Shown here: positions 53,750-64,000 of the stretch, in pieces
How the letters are laid out: each line of letters opens with the position of its first letter
Position numbering within the stretch: the stretch's first letter is position 1
Source of the DNA: Micromonospora chaiyaphumensis
Lineage (GTDB): Bacteria; Actinomycetota; Actinomycetes; Mycobacteriales; Micromonosporaceae
Assembly (NCBI RefSeq): GCF_900091435.1
Contig: NZ_FMCS01000003.1
Coordinates: 186,001 to 250,000, forward strand
Length of the DNA: 64,000 nucleotides
Reading direction: 5' to 3'
Position numbers and translations under genes: made by a program
The notes under the pieces: generated by a model
Seen by the model: only the letters and a program-made list of their open reading frames with translations
Told to the model about the DNA's origin: nothing
The model's database searches: none

Positions 53750-54567
53750 TAGAAGGGCGTGGGGTTGCCGGCCCCGTCGCGGAGCCCGAAGCCGGGGACC
53801 ATCGCGTCGGTGTAGGAGAAGACCGAGTTCCAGACGCTGGACCGGCCGGCGAGCATGCACTGGAAGTTCCAGGTGTCGTCCTCGTTGTGCCACTCGGTGG
53901 CGACCACCGGGCGGCCGACGGCGTTCCACATCAGGTCGAAGTCGCCCGCGGCCTGCGCGCTGGTCTTCGCGTACGGGTGAATGGCGACGATGTCGGGCAG
54001 CGGAGCGCGGCCCCCGATCGCGGCGAACACCGCGGCGGCGTAGTTGACGGCGTTCTGCCCGCCCGAGGCGAGACCGGCCATCACGAACCGGCCGGCGAAC
54101 TGCGGGTACGTGTTGCGGTACAGCACCCACAGGTCGGCGTACTCCGACGGCGACAGGTAGGTGCCGGGTAGGTCCGGCTCGTTGCCGATCTGGAGGTAGT
54201 CGGCGTTCCACGGCACGTAGCCGCCCGACTCGTCGGTGACGACGGCCAGGACCCGGAGGCCGGCCTGCTTCAGCTCGTCGATCCGCGGCTGGATCCACTG
54301 CCGGGAAACGAAACGGACGCCGCGGAATCCTTCGTCCGCGAGCCGGGTGGGTGGCGTCTGCTGCCAGGCCGCCTCGTTGCTGGGGTCGATGTTGACGGCG
54401 AAAAGCGATGCGCTGGAGGCCCGGAGGTCCTGGCGATGGGAGGCGCCGCGCGCCTCCGCCGCGGGGGAGATCCATCCGAAGGTCGCCACAGCGACGACGG
54501 CTGCACACAGCGACGCGAGCATCCGGGCGGGCGCGGTGCGGCTCGCGTGCCTGCTGAATCCGACCAT
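53713..54567 (-). CDS. Secreted glycoside hydrolase (cellulase-like, clan GH-A)
   Basis: A 284-residue secreted enzyme. A signal peptide with a twin-Arg-free basic N-terminus and Ala-rich core ends near residue 40. A TIM-barrel with 'YLQIGNEPDLPG' (acid/base Glu) and 'VVATEWHNED' (nucleophile Glu) follows, the clan GH-A arrangement. The substrate is a glycan of unknown type. ATG 54567 follows CGGAGGTGG; GTG 54588 is a less likely start. It is divergent from the phospholipase D-like gene. Confidence 0.85.
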   Translation of the reverse strand: MVGFSRHASRTAPARMLASLCAAVVAVATFGWISPAAEARGASHRQDLRASSASLFAVNIDPSNEAAWQQTPPTRLADEGFRGVRFVSRQWIQPRIDELKQAGLRVLAVVTDESGGYVPWNADYLQIGNEPDLPGTYLSPSEYADLWVLYRNTYPQFAGRFVMAGLASGGQNAVNYAAAVFAAIGGRAPLPDIVAIHPYAKTSAQAAGDFDLMWNAVGRPVVATEWHNEDDTWNFQCMLAGRSSVWNSVFSYTDAMVPGFGLRDGAGNPTPFYYSLLSAPESCR

Positions 54568-54674
54568 CGTCCACCTCCGGGGCGACACGATCTCGAAGTA
54601 CGCCGACGGCGCCTGCGGAGAATCATGCCAACAGGCATTGACTTATGGAAGATTTCCTCCAACGATGCCTATCC

Positions 54675-55910
54675 ATGAATGTCAGTCGGATGGGTGCCGC
54701 GGTACGTCGCACGCTGGTGTGTTCTCTGCTCGCGGCGGCGCTGGCGGTGTCCCCGAGCGGGGTGCCGGCGGCCGCGGCGGATGTGTCAGCGGCCTCGGCC
54801 ACCCTGGCCGGCTACCCGGTGTGGGCGCACTTCAGTAACCCGACCGCGGGACGCGACTACACCATCATCACCGAGCTGCAACGCCTGATCGACGCCACGC
54901 CGGCCGGGGCCACGATCAGGGCGGCCATCCACTCCCTCAGCGTCGACTCGGTGGCCGACGCGCTGGTGCGGGCCCAGACCCGCGGCGTCACGGTGCTGGT
55001 GGTCCTCGACGGCAAGAACGCGACCTCGACAGACCCGGCCATCACCAGCATCAAGCAGCTGGCCAACCATCAGTTCTGCCTGAACAGCAGCGGCGGTCAC
55101 GGCTGCATCAGCACCAGCGCCGCGGGGGACATGCACACCAAGCTGGTCACCTTCTCCAGCACCACCGACCCGAACGGCGTCGCCCGCGGCAACGTCGTCT
55201 GGTTCGGGTCGAGCAACCTCACCTACGCCACCGGCCCCGACGCGTTCAACAACGCCGTCACCGTCTACGGCGACGCGGCGCTCGCCGCAGGCCTGAACGC
55301 GAACTTCACCGACCTGTGGAACCGGCGGCACTACAGCGGCAACGACTACTACGACTCCGCGTCCGGCCGGGGCTACTACCAGGCGACCGCGGCCGACGCC
55401 TACGCCTCACCGGAAGGGGCAGGGCAGACCGATACCATCGCCACCCGGCTCAACGACCTCACCCCGGACACCGACTGCCGGCTGCGCGTGGGCATGGCCT
55501 CGGTCACCACCGGACGCCCGCAGATCGTCAGCCTGGTCGGCCGGTTCCGCGCCGCCGGGTGCAAGGTCTGGATGGTGATCGGTACGAACGCCGACGGCGG
55601 CATCGCCATGAGCCAGTCGGTCTACAACCAACTGCTCGACGCCGGGGTGTCGATTCGCCGCAAGGACAAGGTGCACGACAAGTTCTTCGCTGCCTACGGC
55701 CGATACGGCAGCGCGTACCAGTACCGCGTCTACACGGGCTCGCAGAACTGGACCCAGGACGCGTTGAACGAGAACGACGAGATCTTCGTCAAGATGGCCC
55801 CGGAGAGCGGCACCGCGCACCCGCTCTACGACGCCTACTACACCCACTTCAACGACGCGTACAACACCGGGGTGACCTGCGCGAAGAGCAGCTTCCCGTG
55901 CCGCTCCTGA
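54675..55910 (+). CDS. Secreted phospholipase D-like protein
   Basis: This is a 411-residue exported protein. The signal peptide ends near residue 36 (A-A-A-A-D). Two HKD-type halves are seen: 'MHTKLVTFSS' with 'GSSNLTYATG', and 'VHDKFFAAYG' with 'GSQNWTQDALNENDE'. Together they form one active site of the phospholipase D superfamily. It may hydrolyse phosphodiesters of lipids or other substrates outside the cell. ATG 54675 (M-N-V-S-R-M) is uncertain; 54690 is also possible. It is divergent from the glycoside hydrolase gene, with a shared 107-base promoter region. Confidence 0.85.
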   Translation: MNVSRMGAAVRRTLVCSLLAAALAVSPSGVPAAAADVSAASATLAGYPVWAHFSNPTAGRDYTIITELQRLIDATPAGATIRAAIHSLSVDSVADALVRAQTRGVTVLVVLDGKNATSTDPAITSIKQLANHQFCLNSSGGHGCISTSAAGDMHTKLVTFSSTTDPNGVARGNVVWFGSSNLTYATGPDAFNNAVTVYGDAALAAGLNANFTDLWNRRHYSGNDYYDSASGRGYYQATAADAYASPEGAGQTDTIATRLNDLTPDTDCRLRVGMASVTTGRPQIVSLVGRFRAAGCKVWMVIGTNADGGIAMSQSVYNQLLDAGVSIRRKDKVHDKFFAAYGRYGSAYQYRVYTGSQNWTQDALNENDEIFVKMAPESGTAHPLYDAYYTHFNDAYNTGVTCAKSSFPCRS

Positions 55911-55968
55911 CCCCCGGGCCGCGGCAACGCGTTGCCCGCCATGTCCGGTGCCTGCGTCGTGGCGACCG

Positions 55969-56652
55969 TCAGGAGGTGACCGGCGTCGTCGTGCCCGTGG
56001 GGCTTGCCGGTGGCGACGACGGATCGGTGGACGCGGAGCCGCTGGGCGCCGGGCTGCTCGGCGCCGGAGTGCCGCTCGACGGCGTCGGGCCAGGTGTTGA
56101 CGGGGACGGAGTGGGAGTGCCGGACGGGCTGGGGGTGCCGGACGGGCTGGGCGGGGCAGTGGTCGGGGGCAACGAGGGGGTCGATCCGGGCGTCGGCGGC
56201 AGCGTCGGCTTCGTGGTCGGTGGCCTGGTGGCCGGGGTTGTGGCCGTCGGCTTCGGTGCGCCGGTCGCCGGCCGTGTAGTCGCCGGGGCGGCGGTCGGCT
56301 GCCGCACCGACTCGGTCCGGGCCACCTGATCGGTCGGCGGCGGGATGTCGGTGGGAGACGGGCCGGAGACGGCGGCGGGACTGGGCGTCGCCGGGGGATC
56401 CGGCGTGGGGGTGGCTGGTGCCGGCCGGAGGTCCGGCGCGCCGGCGGCCGGCGCCGGCGCGGCGCTGCCGGGGTCAGCCTCGGCGTCTCCGATCAGCGCG
56501 AAGCCGAGACCCGCTCCGCCGACCAGCAGGGCGGCGAGGGCTCCGGTCACGACGGGCAGCGCGGCCGAACGGGGTGGGCGGGGACGTCGGTGGGCGGGCA
56601 ACGAACGCTCCTGACCTGCTGGGATGTGGCTGGCGCGACGACGCCGACCCAT
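55969..56652 (-). CDS. Membrane-anchored Pro/Thr/Ser-rich protein
   Basis: The protein has 227 residues. A basic N-terminus ('MGRRRRASHIP') leads to one membrane span (about residues 33-55). After it, more than 150 residues are Pro/Thr/Ser/Ala-rich and low-complexity, so it is an extracytoplasmic disordered stalk. No domain is seen. Such proteins may be wall-spanning spacers. The start is ATG 56652. The composition makes function prediction impossible. Confidence 0.6.
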   Translation of the reverse strand: MGRRRRASHIPAGQERSLPAHRRPRPPRSAALPVVTGALAALLVGGAGLGFALIGDAEADPGSAAPAPAAGAPDLRPAPATPTPDPPATPSPAAVSGPSPTDIPPPTDQVARTESVRQPTAAPATTRPATGAPKPTATTPATRPPTTKPTLPPTPGSTPSLPPTTAPPSPSGTPSPSGTPTPSPSTPGPTPSSGTPAPSSPAPSGSASTDPSSPPASPTGTTTPVTS

Positions 56653-56791
56653 GACCCTGCCGCCCGCCCTGCGCGACCGCCAATGGCCGGGCGGCGGAGG
56701 TGACCGGGATCACCGCCAGGCAGGCATGCGGCGGCCGAAGCAGCCATCAGACCGACATGTCGGATGAGTGCAGGGATCGTCGCCGGGACCC

Positions 56792-56880
56792 AACACCTGC
56801 CAGCAACGCCACGCCGTCGAGTGCGACATCAACCGGCTCAAATGCAACCGAGCCCTCGCCACCCGCTACGACAAACCCGG
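56792..56880 (+). mobile_element. Remnant of an IS5-family transposase (C-terminal fragment)
   Basis: The plus-strand frame reads '[20 protein letters not shown]' then 'TRYDKPG'. This closely follows the conserved R-H-x-V-E-x-x-I-N-x-L-K-x-x-R-x-x-A-T-R-Y-D-K segment at the end of IS5-type DDE transposases. It stops abruptly. No catalytic Asp/Glu segments, terminal repeats or target duplications were found, so only a scar remains. Confidence 0.7.
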
Positions 56881-56887
56881 TAGGCGC

Positions 56888-56927
56888 GGTCAGAGCCTCC
56901 CCGGCGCTTTCCGAGGAGGCTCTGACC
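56888..56927. terminator. 13-bp perfect stem-loop after the giant protease gene
   Basis: GGTCAGAGCCTCC (56888-56900) and GGAGGCTCTGACC (56915-56927) pair perfectly around 14 bases. It lies 27 bases past the stop of the leftward S8 protease gene and is the likely terminator of that long transcript. Confidence 0.6.
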
Positions 56928-56953
56928 ACTGCTGGCGGACCGGTTCGGCTATC

Positions 56954-59900
56954 TCACAAGCGCGGGTCCTCCTGGATCTTCAGGGCGTTGAGGATCGGGT
57001 CGCCCTCGCCCTTCTCGCGGCGAAGCTCGATTTTCAGATCGCCGCCGGCGTGCTCGACGGTGACCGTGTTCAGGTCTGCGGACAGCGCACCCACCTTCGC
57101 CTGCACGTCGTGGTCGTAGAGCGCGATCTTGCCGTCGGCCAGAACATCGAAGGTGCGCTTGCCGGCCTTGACGTTCTCGATCTCCGCGAAGTCGAGGCCG
57201 ATCCGGTACGTCCCGGCGGGCGCGTTCTTGAGCACGTAGCTGAACGTCTCGCCGGTCCGCTGGGTGCGGAACAGCGCGTCGTCCTCCGTGCCGGCGATGT
57301 CGGCCTTGGTGGCATGCGCCTTGCCGCCTACGTAGCCCCACGGCCGTGAGCCGAGCTGCTGGTCGGGCGACCAGACGAAGCCGTCGGTGCCGACGTATCC
57401 GGATCCGCCCACGTCGACGCCCTGCCAGTAGGCCGAGGTCGCCAGGCGGGCCGGCTTGAGCTGGGCCTCGCCCTTGGCGGCGTTCGACGCCACGAGCACG
57501 TCCCCGACGAGCACGCCGGGCTCGACGCCGGCGTTGTCGGCCGTCGCCGTGACCGTGGTGGACTCCCCGGCCGCCAGCGTGACCGTGCCGGTTGCGGCCG
57601 CGCCCGTGAGGGTCAGCCACGGCAGGTCGGCGGCCTCGTGCCCGCCGTCGCTGGTGCGCTTCTGCTCGCTGAGCCGCACCTCGAGCGGGGCGGAGCCGGT
57701 GTTGGTCACGGTCACGTCGGCCGCCGCCTTCTGGCCCTTGTCGAGGAGCCAGTCGAGGTCACCTCCGGCGACGGTGGCGATGCCCGTGGTCAACGCCGTG
57801 TCGACCACCTCGGCCTGATCCTTCTTGGCGATGGTCACGGGGTGGCTGGCGGTGACGTAGTTCGGCGCCGACACCTGCACGGTGTTCTCGCCGACCAGCG
57901 CCTGGGCCTTCCACCGGCCCTTCGCGTCGGCCGTGATGACCCGCTCACCGTTCGGCCCCTTGAGCGTGACGATCGCGCCCTCGATCGGCTTGCCGTCGTT
58001 CTTGTCGGTGACCGTGCCCTCGATCGTGCCCGCGGCCGGGAGGGTGTACTCCAGCCCCAGGCCGGCCTTCAGGATCGGCTGGTTGAAGGAGTACTGGCCC
58101 GCGGGGTTGTGCGTCAGGCTCTCCACACCGACCGTGGCCGACGACCCCCGGGTGAGGGGGTTGTCGCCGCCGACGCCGTCGCCGTACCCGATCTGGATGC
58201 GGCCGTCGGCGATCAGGGTGACCGAGAAGCTCACGCGAGCCGTCTGGTCGTTGTAGAAGGTGGCGTTGCGCCACTCGATGACCTCAGCGGCCAGGCCGTC
58301 CACCTCGGTGGTGCCGAAGTAGATGCCCGCCTCGTCGTCGACGACCAGGTCGTCCCAGAGCGGATAGATCGCGTCGAACGCGTACGGCGACGGCAGCTCC
58401 GTGTTGCCTCCCACGGCGCTGGCCTGGTCGAAGATCAGCTGGCCGTTCGTCGTCACGCACACGCCGTCCCAGGCCGTGTCGTAGAGCGGGAACAGGAAGC
58501 TGGAGTCGAACCACAGCACGCCGCAGACGTCATCGCCGTGCCACCCGGAGTCCTCCGTGCCCTGGCGGAAGAGCCCGTCGGTCACCTTCATCGAGTAGGA
58601 GCGACCGGCGGGGGAGACCGGCACGGGGCCCGGCTCCGGCTGCTCGGGCTGGGGCTCCGGCTCCGCCGTGTCCGCGCGCGGGTCGAGCGTCACCCGCAGC
58701 GCGGCGATGGTCGGGGCCTGTAGTCCCTTCGAGCCCCGCAGCTCCACAATCAGCGGACCGCCCTCGTGCTTCACGACGGCGGTGCGCCAGTCGGCGGCGT
58801 TCGGCCCCACGGCCGCGGCCGCGTCGTACGCGTACTCCGTCAGCGTTCCGTCCACGAGCACGTCGAACACCCGCTTGCCCTTGGCCACCTTCTCGATCTC
58901 GGCGAACGCGAGGTCGATCGCGTAGGTGCCCTTGGGCGCGTCGGGGAAGCGGTAGAACAACTGCTTGTCCGGCGTCGTGCGCTGCGACTGGAACAGGGCG
59001 TCGTCCGTCGTACCTTCGATCGGGGCGTTCGTGGTGGCGACCTTCGTCTTCCCCTCGTAGCCCCACGCCTCCTTGCCGGCGGCCTGGTCCCCGGACCAGG
59101 TGTAGCCGGAGCCGTCGGTGAACTTCGGGCCGCCGGCGTTGACGCCGACCTGGTACTTCGTGGTCGTGAGCGTCACCGGGACGTACGTCTTGGACTGGCG
59201 TCCGGAGTCGGACCGCACCACGATGTTCGCGCCGAGGACCCCGGGCTTGGCGTCGTTGGAGGAGATCGAGACCTTGACGGTCGTCGACTGACCCGGGGCG
59301 AGGGTGCCGCCGGTCGAGGACAGCGACAGCCACGGCAGGTCGGTGAGCAGGTCGTCCTCGACGTCGACCAGCACGACGTCATCGGCGACCTGGTCCGCCG
59401 CCCACAGCGCGCCGGTCGAGTCGGTTTCGAGGCCGCCGCCTTGGGTCGCCTTCTGGCCCGGGAACCACCACGCGTTCACCAGGGCGCAGTCGTCGGGGTC
59501 GACCTGCAGCAGGCGGGTGGGCCTGTTCGAGGTGAGGTCGGTGTACCAGATGGTGTCGGACGCCTGGTTGTAGGCCAGGCCCATCACCTCGGGCAGCGGC
59601 GGGGCGCAGAAGGACAGCAGCTCACCGGCGTTGTCGTGCGACGTCCCGGCGACGGTGCCGATCATGCCGTTCGCCCGGCCGCCGACGTAGAACACGTCCT
59701 CCGCCGGGTTGTAGGCGAGGCCGGTCAGCTGCAGCGTGGACCAGTCACCCTTGATCTGCCGGGTCTCCTTCCCGGTCTGGCGGTCGAAGCAGTGGATGTA
59801 GCTGGCCGGGCTGTCTTCCATCTGGCACATGTCACCGGTCTTGGTGTCGAGCGCCATGTCGAACGCCCGGTAGGCGGGGTTCCACGACGCGTCGAAGACC

Positions 59901-62900
59901 TTCCCGGTCGGCTTGCCCGTCACCGTGTAGGCGGTGTTGGTCCGCGCGTTGTAGTCGTGGACCCAGACGTCGCCGTCGTACCCGATGCCGGTGGGCTCCT
60001 TCTCCGCGATCGTGCCCGGGATGGGGATCCGGGTGATGACGTCGCCGCCGGAGGTGGGGCCGACCTTGGCGGTCGCCTGTGCTTCCGCCTTGCTCGCCGT
60101 CGCCGCCTTGCCGTCGGCGTTCGACGGCTTCATGCCGCTGGCACCGGCCTTCCAGGCGGTGAGGTCGATCGTGCTGTGCGCACCCGTCCCGGTGCGCGCG
60201 GTGGCGCCGGTGGCGTCGAGCTCGGGGTGGCGCGCGGCCTCGCCCAGGTCGTACGTGAGCGGGGCGGAACCGGTGTTGGTCAGCGTCAGCGAGCCCACAC
60301 CGTTCTGGTCGGTGCCCAGCACTGCGTCGAGGCCGTCGGCCTTCAGGCCGGCGACACCCGTCGTCAGCCGTGCGTCGATCTTGGCGTTGGCGTAGAGCTT
60401 GTCGAGGGAGAACGGGTACGCCGCGGTCGTGTAGTTCGGCGCGTCGACTGTCATGGTGTAGTCGCCGACCGGGAGCTGACGGTGCACGATGCCCGTCCCG
60501 TTGGTCGTGACGGTCTCGACGAGCCCGTTCTTGTTGCTGAAGGAGACCTTGGCCCCGGACACCGGCAGCCCGTCGTTCTTGTCGACGACGGTCGCGTCGA
60601 GGTAGCCCCAGTCGGGAAGGTCGTAGGTGACGATCATCCCGTCGTGCAGCACCGGGGCGTTGTCGGAGAACCGGATGCCGTCGACGCCGGCCCAGCCCTG
60701 GATGCCGGTGATGGTCTTGGCGCCGCCGGTCACCGGGTCGTCGGTGCCGATGCCGTCGCCGTACCCGAAGATCACCTTGCCCGAGCGGGTGAGCGTGGCC
60801 GAGAAGTTGACCGGCTCCGTGTACTCCGACCGGATCGGGTAGGCCCAGATCTTGGCGTTGCGGAACTCGACGACGAACGCGTCCTCGCCGTCGACCTTGG
60901 TGGCGGCCGTGAAGACGCCTCCGCCGGAGGCGAACTCGACGGGGGTCTGGACGTAGAACGGGAAGACGCCCGCACCGCCGCTGCCGGGTCCGGTGCCCTC
61001 GTCCGGGGTGATCACGCCGCGCAGGCTGATACCGAGGGTGTCGTGGCTGCCGTTGTAGAGCGCGATCGGGAACGGCAGCTTCACCGTCGCCCACACGCCG
61101 CTGGTGAACGCGACCGGGTCGGTGCCGCGCAGGTACTCGCCGTCGGAGACGGCGCAGCTGTAGCCGCCCTTGTCGACGACGAGCCCGACCGGGATCTCGC
61201 GCGACTCGTTCTGCGCGCCGACGGTCAGCGGGACGGTCGTGGGCGAGAAGCAGGCGTTGGGCGTGACGGCGAGCCCGTACTGGCCCTCCGGCACTCCGGC
61301 GATGGTGAACGCGCCGTTGGCGTCCGTGCGTACCGGCTTCAGCGGCGTGTCCTTGACGGAGACGTCGGCGTTCGGCACGGGCCGCTTCTTGTCGTCGACG
61401 ACCCTGCCGCTGACGTCGTGCTTCGCGGCGGCCGTGAGCGGCAGCGTGACGGAGGTGTCCTGGCCGAGGGAGATCGTGACGTTGGCGGTCGCGGTCAGGT
61501 AGCCGAAGACCTTGGTGCTGATCTGGTACTCACCGACCGGCAGGTTGATCTTGAACTTGCCGTCCTTGTCGGTGCCGATCGACCGGCTGAACGGTCCGCT
61601 GATCGTCACCTCGGCCGCGGGGACCGGGGCGCCGTCGGCGGTGACGACACCGGTGAGGGTGCCGCCCTGCCGGGGCGCGAGCTCGAGCAGGCGGACGAGG
61701 TCGAGCCGGCCTTCGCCGTACTTGTTGTTGACGTCGGCGGTGCCGCCGCACTCGGTGTCGTCGACGTCGACGGCCGAGTCGGCGAGCAGGCGGCGGGTCT
61801 GCTCGACCTGCCCGATGAGGGTCGGGTCGTAGCTCCACAGGTCGGCGACGGCGCCGGCGACGTGGGGAGCCGCCATCGACGTACCGGCCATCTCGCCGTA
61901 GCTGTTGCCCGGGTAGGACGAACGGACGGCGACGCCCGGAGCGGAGATCTCGGGCTTGATCCGGCCACCCTCACCCTCACCCTTGCGGGAGAACGACGCG
62001 AGCGTGCCGTCCGAGTCGTACGCGCCGACGGAGTAGGCGCTCTCGGCGGAGCCCGGCGAGGAGACGGTGTCGCAGGCCGCGTACGGCGTGGTGTTGCCCG
62101 ATGACCAGACGCTGAAGATGCCCGCGGCGCTCCAGGCCTCGTCGATGGCCTGGAAGAAGTCGTCGAAGTTGTGCTCGACGGTCTGGCCCCACGAGTTGTT
62201 GATGACGTGGGGGCGCTTGGACGGGTCAGGGTTGTTCCCGTTGACGTCGGTCGGGGCGAGCAGCCACCAGCCGGACTTGAGCAGCGACTCGACGCCGCTG
62301 CTGTCGCAGCAGCCGTTCGTCGCGATCCACTGCGCGTCCGGGGCGACGCCGACGTGGTCGGTGCCGTCGCCGCCGACCATGGTGCCCATGGTGTGGGTGC
62401 CGTGTCCGTTGTCGTCGCACGGCGCGCCCGTGCACGTGCCCCGGGCGGCCATCCAGTTGTAGTTGTGGTCGACGGTGCCGTCCGGCTTCGCGCCGCGGTA
62501 CTGGTGCATCAGGGCGGGGTGGTCGAACTGGACGCCCGAGTCGAGGTTGGACACGGTGATGCCCGCACCGGTGGCGCCCATGGCCCACGCCTCGGGGGCG
62601 TGGATCGCGTCCAGACCCCACGTGGTGGTGCCTGCCTCGGCGGCGGCCTTCGGGGCGGCGGGGCGGGCAGCCTGGTCGGCGGGGACCTTCTCGTCGACGG
62701 GCTCGATCAGCGCGACCTGCGGCGTCGCGTGGATCTCGGCGACCTGCCCGACCGAGGCGACGTCGAGCGCGAGCTTCTGCGTGCCGCCCTTGACGAGCAC
62801 GGCGTTGACGAGCGGGTAGGACGTGTACTTCACGCCCGCCGCGTCGAGCTCGGCGGCGACGGACGCCGCGGAGCTCTTCGCTGCCGCTGTCAGCGCGTCG

Positions 62901-63142
62901 TAGACGAACTGGCCGCGGTCGGTCCAGTTCGCGATCTTCTTGGCGGGGGCGAGATCGGCCTCGGTGTCGAACGTGATCCAGAAGTCGGAAGCCGGCTGCG
63001 TGCGGAAGCGATCCTTCAGGTTCGACGCGATCTTGTTGGCGGCGGCGCCGGGATCGGGCTCAGCGGCGGACGCCGGTATTGGCTGGATCATGCTCAGGCC
63101 GACCGCTGTGGCCAGCGAAGCCGCGAGGGCTTTGAGTCTCAT
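56954..63142 (-). CDS. Giant secreted S8 (subtilisin) protease with carboxypeptidase-regulatory, propeller-like and malectin-like modules
   Basis: The protein has 2062 residues. The signal peptide ends near 27, and an inhibitor/propeptide-like region follows to about 160. The catalytic domain has D201 ('SNLDSG'), H247 ('NGHGTH'), oxyanion N350 ('SSGN') and S422 ('GTSMAAPHV'). Then come two carboxypeptidase-regulatory-like domains (about 490-650), a beta-sandwich module with a third such domain (near 846), a propeller-like region (near 1080-1300) and a malectin-like domain (about 1330-1485). A second beta-sandwich, a fourth regulatory domain (near 1704) and a second malectin-like domain (about 1905-2060) follow. 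The modules repeat, indicating internal duplication. ATG 63142 follows AGAAGGA. It probably degrades extracellular protein, with carbohydrate-binding tails. Confidence 0.88.
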   Translation of the reverse strand: MRLKALAASLATAVGLSMIQPIPASAAEPDPGAAANKIASNLKDRFRTQPASDFWITFDTEADLAPAKKIANWTDRGQFVYDALTAAAKSSAASVAAELDAAGVKYTSYPLVNAVLVKGGTQKLALDVASVGQVAEIHATPQVALIEPVDEKVPADQAARPAAPKAAAEAGTTTWGLDAIHAPEAWAMGATGAGITVSNLDSGVQFDHPALMHQYRGAKPDGTVDHNYNWMAARGTCTGAPCDDNGHGTHTMGTMVGGDGTDHVGVAPDAQWIATNGCCDSSGVESLLKSGWWLLAPTDVNGNNPDPSKRPHVINNSWGQTVEHNFDDFFQAIDEAWSAAGIFSVWSSGNTTPYAACDTVSSPGSAESAYSVGAYDSDGTLASFSRKGEGEGGRIKPEISAPGVAVRSSYPGNSYGEMAGTSMAAPHVAGAVADLWSYDPTLIGQVEQTRRLLADSAVDVDDTECGGTADVNNKYGEGRLDLVRLLELAPRQGGTLTGVVTADGAPVPAAEVTISGPFSRSIGTDKDGKFKINLPVGEYQISTKVFGYLTATANVTISLGQDTSVTLPLTAAAKHDVSGRVVDDKKRPVPNADVSVKDTPLKPVRTDANGAFTIAGVPEGQYGLAVTPNACFSPTTVPLTVGAQNESREIPVGLVVDKGGYSCAVSDGEYLRGTDPVAFTSGVWATVKLPFPIALYNGSHDTLGISLRGVITPDEGTGPGSGGAGVFPFYVQTPVEFASGGGVFTAATKVDGEDAFVVEFRNAKIWAYPIRSEYTEPVNFSATLTRSGKVIFGYGDGIGTDDPVTGGAKTITGIQGWAGVDGIRFSDNAPVLHDGMIVTYDLPDWGYLDATVVDKNDGLPVSGAKVSFSNKNGLVETVTTNGTGIVHRQLPVGDYTMTVDAPNYTTAAYPFSLDKLYANAKIDARLTTGVAGLKADGLDAVLGTDQNGVGSLTLTNTGSAPLTYDLGEAARHPELDATGATARTGTGAHSTIDLTAWKAGASGMKPSNADGKAATASKAEAQATAKVGPTSGGDVITRIPIPGTIAEKEPTGIGYDGDVWVHDYNARTNTAYTVTGKPTGKVFDASWNPAYRAFDMALDTKTGDMCQMEDSPASYIHCFDRQTGKETRQIKGDWSTLQLTGLAYNPAEDVFYVGGRANGMIGTVAGTSHDNAGELLSFCAPPLPEVMGLAYNQASDTIWYTDLTSNRPTRLLQVDPDDCALVNAWWFPGQKATQGGGLETDSTGALWAADQVADDVVLVDVEDDLLTDLPWLSLSSTGGTLAPGQSTTVKVSISSNDAKPGVLGANIVVRSDSGRQSKTYVPVTLTTTKYQVGVNAGGPKFTDGSGYTWSGDQAAGKEAWGYEGKTKVATTNAPIEGTTDDALFQSQRTTPDKQLFYRFPDAPKGTYAIDLAFAEIEKVAKGKRVFDVLVDGTLTEYAYDAAAAVGPNAADWRTAVVKHEGGPLIVELRGSKGLQAPTIAALRVTLDPRADTAEPEPQPEQPEPGPVPVSPAGRSYSMKVTDGLFRQGTEDSGWHGDDVCGVLWFDSSFLFPLYDTAWDGVCVTTNGQLIFDQASAVGGNTELPSPYAFDAIYPLWDDLVVDDEAGIYFGTTEVDGLAAEVIEWRNATFYNDQTARVSFSVTLIADGRIQIGYGDGVGGDNPLTRGSSATVGVESLTHNPAGQYSFNQPILKAGLGLEYTLPAAGTIEGTVTDKNDGKPIEGAIVTLKGPNGERVITADAKGRWKAQALVGENTVQVSAPNYVTASHPVTIAKKDQAEVVDTALTTGIATVAGGDLDWLLDKGQKAAADVTVTNTGSAPLEVRLSEQKRTSDGGHEAADLPWLTLTGAAATGTVTLAAGESTTVTATADNAGVEPGVLVGDVLVASNAAKGEAQLKPARLATSAYWQGVDVGGSGYVGTDGFVWSPDQQLGSRPWGYVGGKAHATKADIAGTEDDALFRTQRTGETFSYVLKNAPAGTYRIGLDFAEIENVKAGKRTFDVLADGKIALYDHDVQAKVGALSADLNTVTVEHAGGDLKIELRREKGEGDPILNALKIQEDPRL

Positions 63143-63399
63143 GCGGGATCCTTCTGCCTACAGGGGTTGGTAGGGGTCGTGGCTCTCGTGGTCGTCAGCA
63201 CCGTCGGCGTCGTGGGCGGCGCGGGCGTCGGAGGCGCTGACGCGCGGCTCGCGCGACGGCTCGAGAGGTAGCGGGTGCTCGACGGCGGAGTCGTCACGCG
63301 CGACAGGTAGCTCAGCCATGCATCGGCCTAGGGCTATGGATCATGCAGTCATGCTCGGCGGACGAGTGACCACTCGCTATCCAGCGGATACGTCAATTT

Positions 63400-64000
63400 T
63401 CACGGCACGCCGCCGAGCGTTTCCTCTTCTGCGAACACTCCGGCCTCCACTGCCTTGACCGCGAGCGCGGTCCGGGAGGTCACCTTCAGCTTGCGCATCG
63501 CCGCACGTAGCTGCTGATCCACCGTCGCCGGCGACTTCGCCAGGATCCGGCTGATCTCCCGGTTCGTCTTGCCGGCGACAACCAGTTGGACCACGTCGAG
63601 CTCGCGAGGTGAGAGCTGGTCGCCGTACCCCCGTCGGCCGCCGCGCCACAATCGCGGCACCTCGGCGCCGTGTTCGCGAAGCCGCTGCGCGACACGGTCC
63701 GCGTCGCCGCGGGCGCCGAGCCTGAACAGTTGCTCGTACTGCGCGGCCAGCAGCTCTCGGCCCTGTTCGATCTGGCCTTGCGCGATGAGCGCCTCGGCTT
63801 GACGCTCGCGGGCGAGCATGGCGTCGTAGGGGCGCGGCAACGCGCTCCAGGCGCGTGCCGCCCGATCGTAGGCGGTCGCCGCGCGGGCGTGGTCTCCGGC
63901 TGCGGCGAGCAGCAGGGCACGGCATACGGTGAGCGCGGCGCGCGGCGCGGGCGCCGTACGGCCACGCAGTCCTCTGGCGAACTGGTCGTTCAGGCGGGTC
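63400..64000 (-). CDS. LuxR-type regulator, C-terminal part only (cut by window edge)
   Basis: An open frame enters from the right edge and ends at 63400, showing 199 residues. The last 65 residues are a LuxR/GerE helix-turn-helix: 'LSPRELDVVQLVVAGKTNRE', 'ISRILAKSPATVDQQL' and 'AMRKLKVTSRTALAVKAVEAG'. The preceding part is Ala/Arg-rich and helical, as in the TPR-like tail of large ATP-binding (LAL) regulators. The start lies outside the window. It is followed by the giant protease gene in the same direction, 257 bases on, and may control it; that is inference. Confidence 0.75.
   Translation of the reverse strand, partial: TRLNDQFARGLRGRTAPAPRAALTVCRALLLAAAGDHARAATAYDRAARAWSALPRPYDAMLARERQAEALIAQGQIEQGRELLAAQYEQLFRLGARGDADRVAQRLREHGAEVPRLWRGGRRGYGDQLSPRELDVVQLVVAGKTNREISRILAKSPATVDQQLRAAMRKLKVTSRTALAVKAVEAGVFAEEETLGGVP

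Larger units (their letters stand above)
56653..56953. other. Intergenic region with IS remnant and terminator
   Basis: A 300-base gap. It contains the tail of an IS5-type transposase (56792-56880) and the 13-bp stem-loop behind the giant protease gene (56888-56927). Nothing else was recognised. Confidence 0.5.

Noticed and set aside
58766..62104. A 1112-codon frame opposite the giant protease gene
   Set aside because: It is a shadow of the protease codon bias, with no motif and no ribosome site.

Overview
The window is high-GC DNA with the gene density, GTG starts and weak Shine-Dalgarno use of an actinomycete. Protein styles (mycothiol-dependent enzyme, SCO6745-type protein, AfsR-type SARP, ALF-repeat LPXTG protein, giant secreted S8 protease) suggest Micromonosporaceae (Micromonospora or a close relative). 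No rRNA, tRNA or CRISPR array was recognised. Many genes look leaderless: a TANNNT-like or CAGGCT -10 hexamer ends 6-7 bases before the start codon.

Left part (1-7.8 kb): small, mostly unrelated housekeeping or hypothetical genes. They include a truncated tandem-repeat protein at the left edge, a P-loop kinase, a repeat protein, DUF4240, a GNAT acetyltransferase, a sulfotransferase and an M50 membrane protease.

The most coherent region is 7.3-20.2 kb. It holds a copper/stress locus: a GNAT, a MacB/FtsX-type permease, its ATPase and a 43-residue microprotein (one operon); an atypical 79-residue heavy-metal-associated (HMA) protein; a 991-residue SARP/AfsR-type regulator; a flavin monooxygenase; a CopZ-like chaperone; a CopA-type P1B ATPase with an extra C-terminal membrane span and extracytoplasmic His-rich domain; and a DJ-1/PfpI protein. 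Four promoters facing outward from two intergenic regions carry direct repeats of GGACAGC with 11-bp period. Each set ends 9 bp upstream of a -10-like hexamer, which is the architecture of SARP binding sites. I infer that the SARP in the middle controls the whole locus; SARPs are known mainly as antibiotic-cluster activators.

20.4-31 kb: an acyl-CoA oxidase/dehydrogenase with a TetR-type operator, secreted proteins, a Nudix hydrolase, a quinone oxidoreductase, a large hypothetical protein and an SCO6745 family protein. 31-56 kb is a patchwork of single genes (DHFR-like, AraC, PPOX, LPXTG protein, VOC proteins, LysR/EamA pair, DUF1963, DUF885, HbpS-like, mycothiol enzyme, MFS, CapA, methyltransferase, glycoside hydrolase, PLD). 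Decayed pieces lie between them: a dapA-family remnant, a 5'-truncated and frameshifted MFS gene, a partial duplicate of the GNAT gene, a copy of the DUF885 gene start, a dispersed 41-bp stem-loop repeat and an IS5-type transposase tail. This indicates an accessory, recombination-scarred region.

56.9-64 kb: a 2062-residue secreted subtilisin-family protease with internally duplicated C-terminal modules, followed by the C-terminal end of a LuxR-type regulator cut by the right edge.
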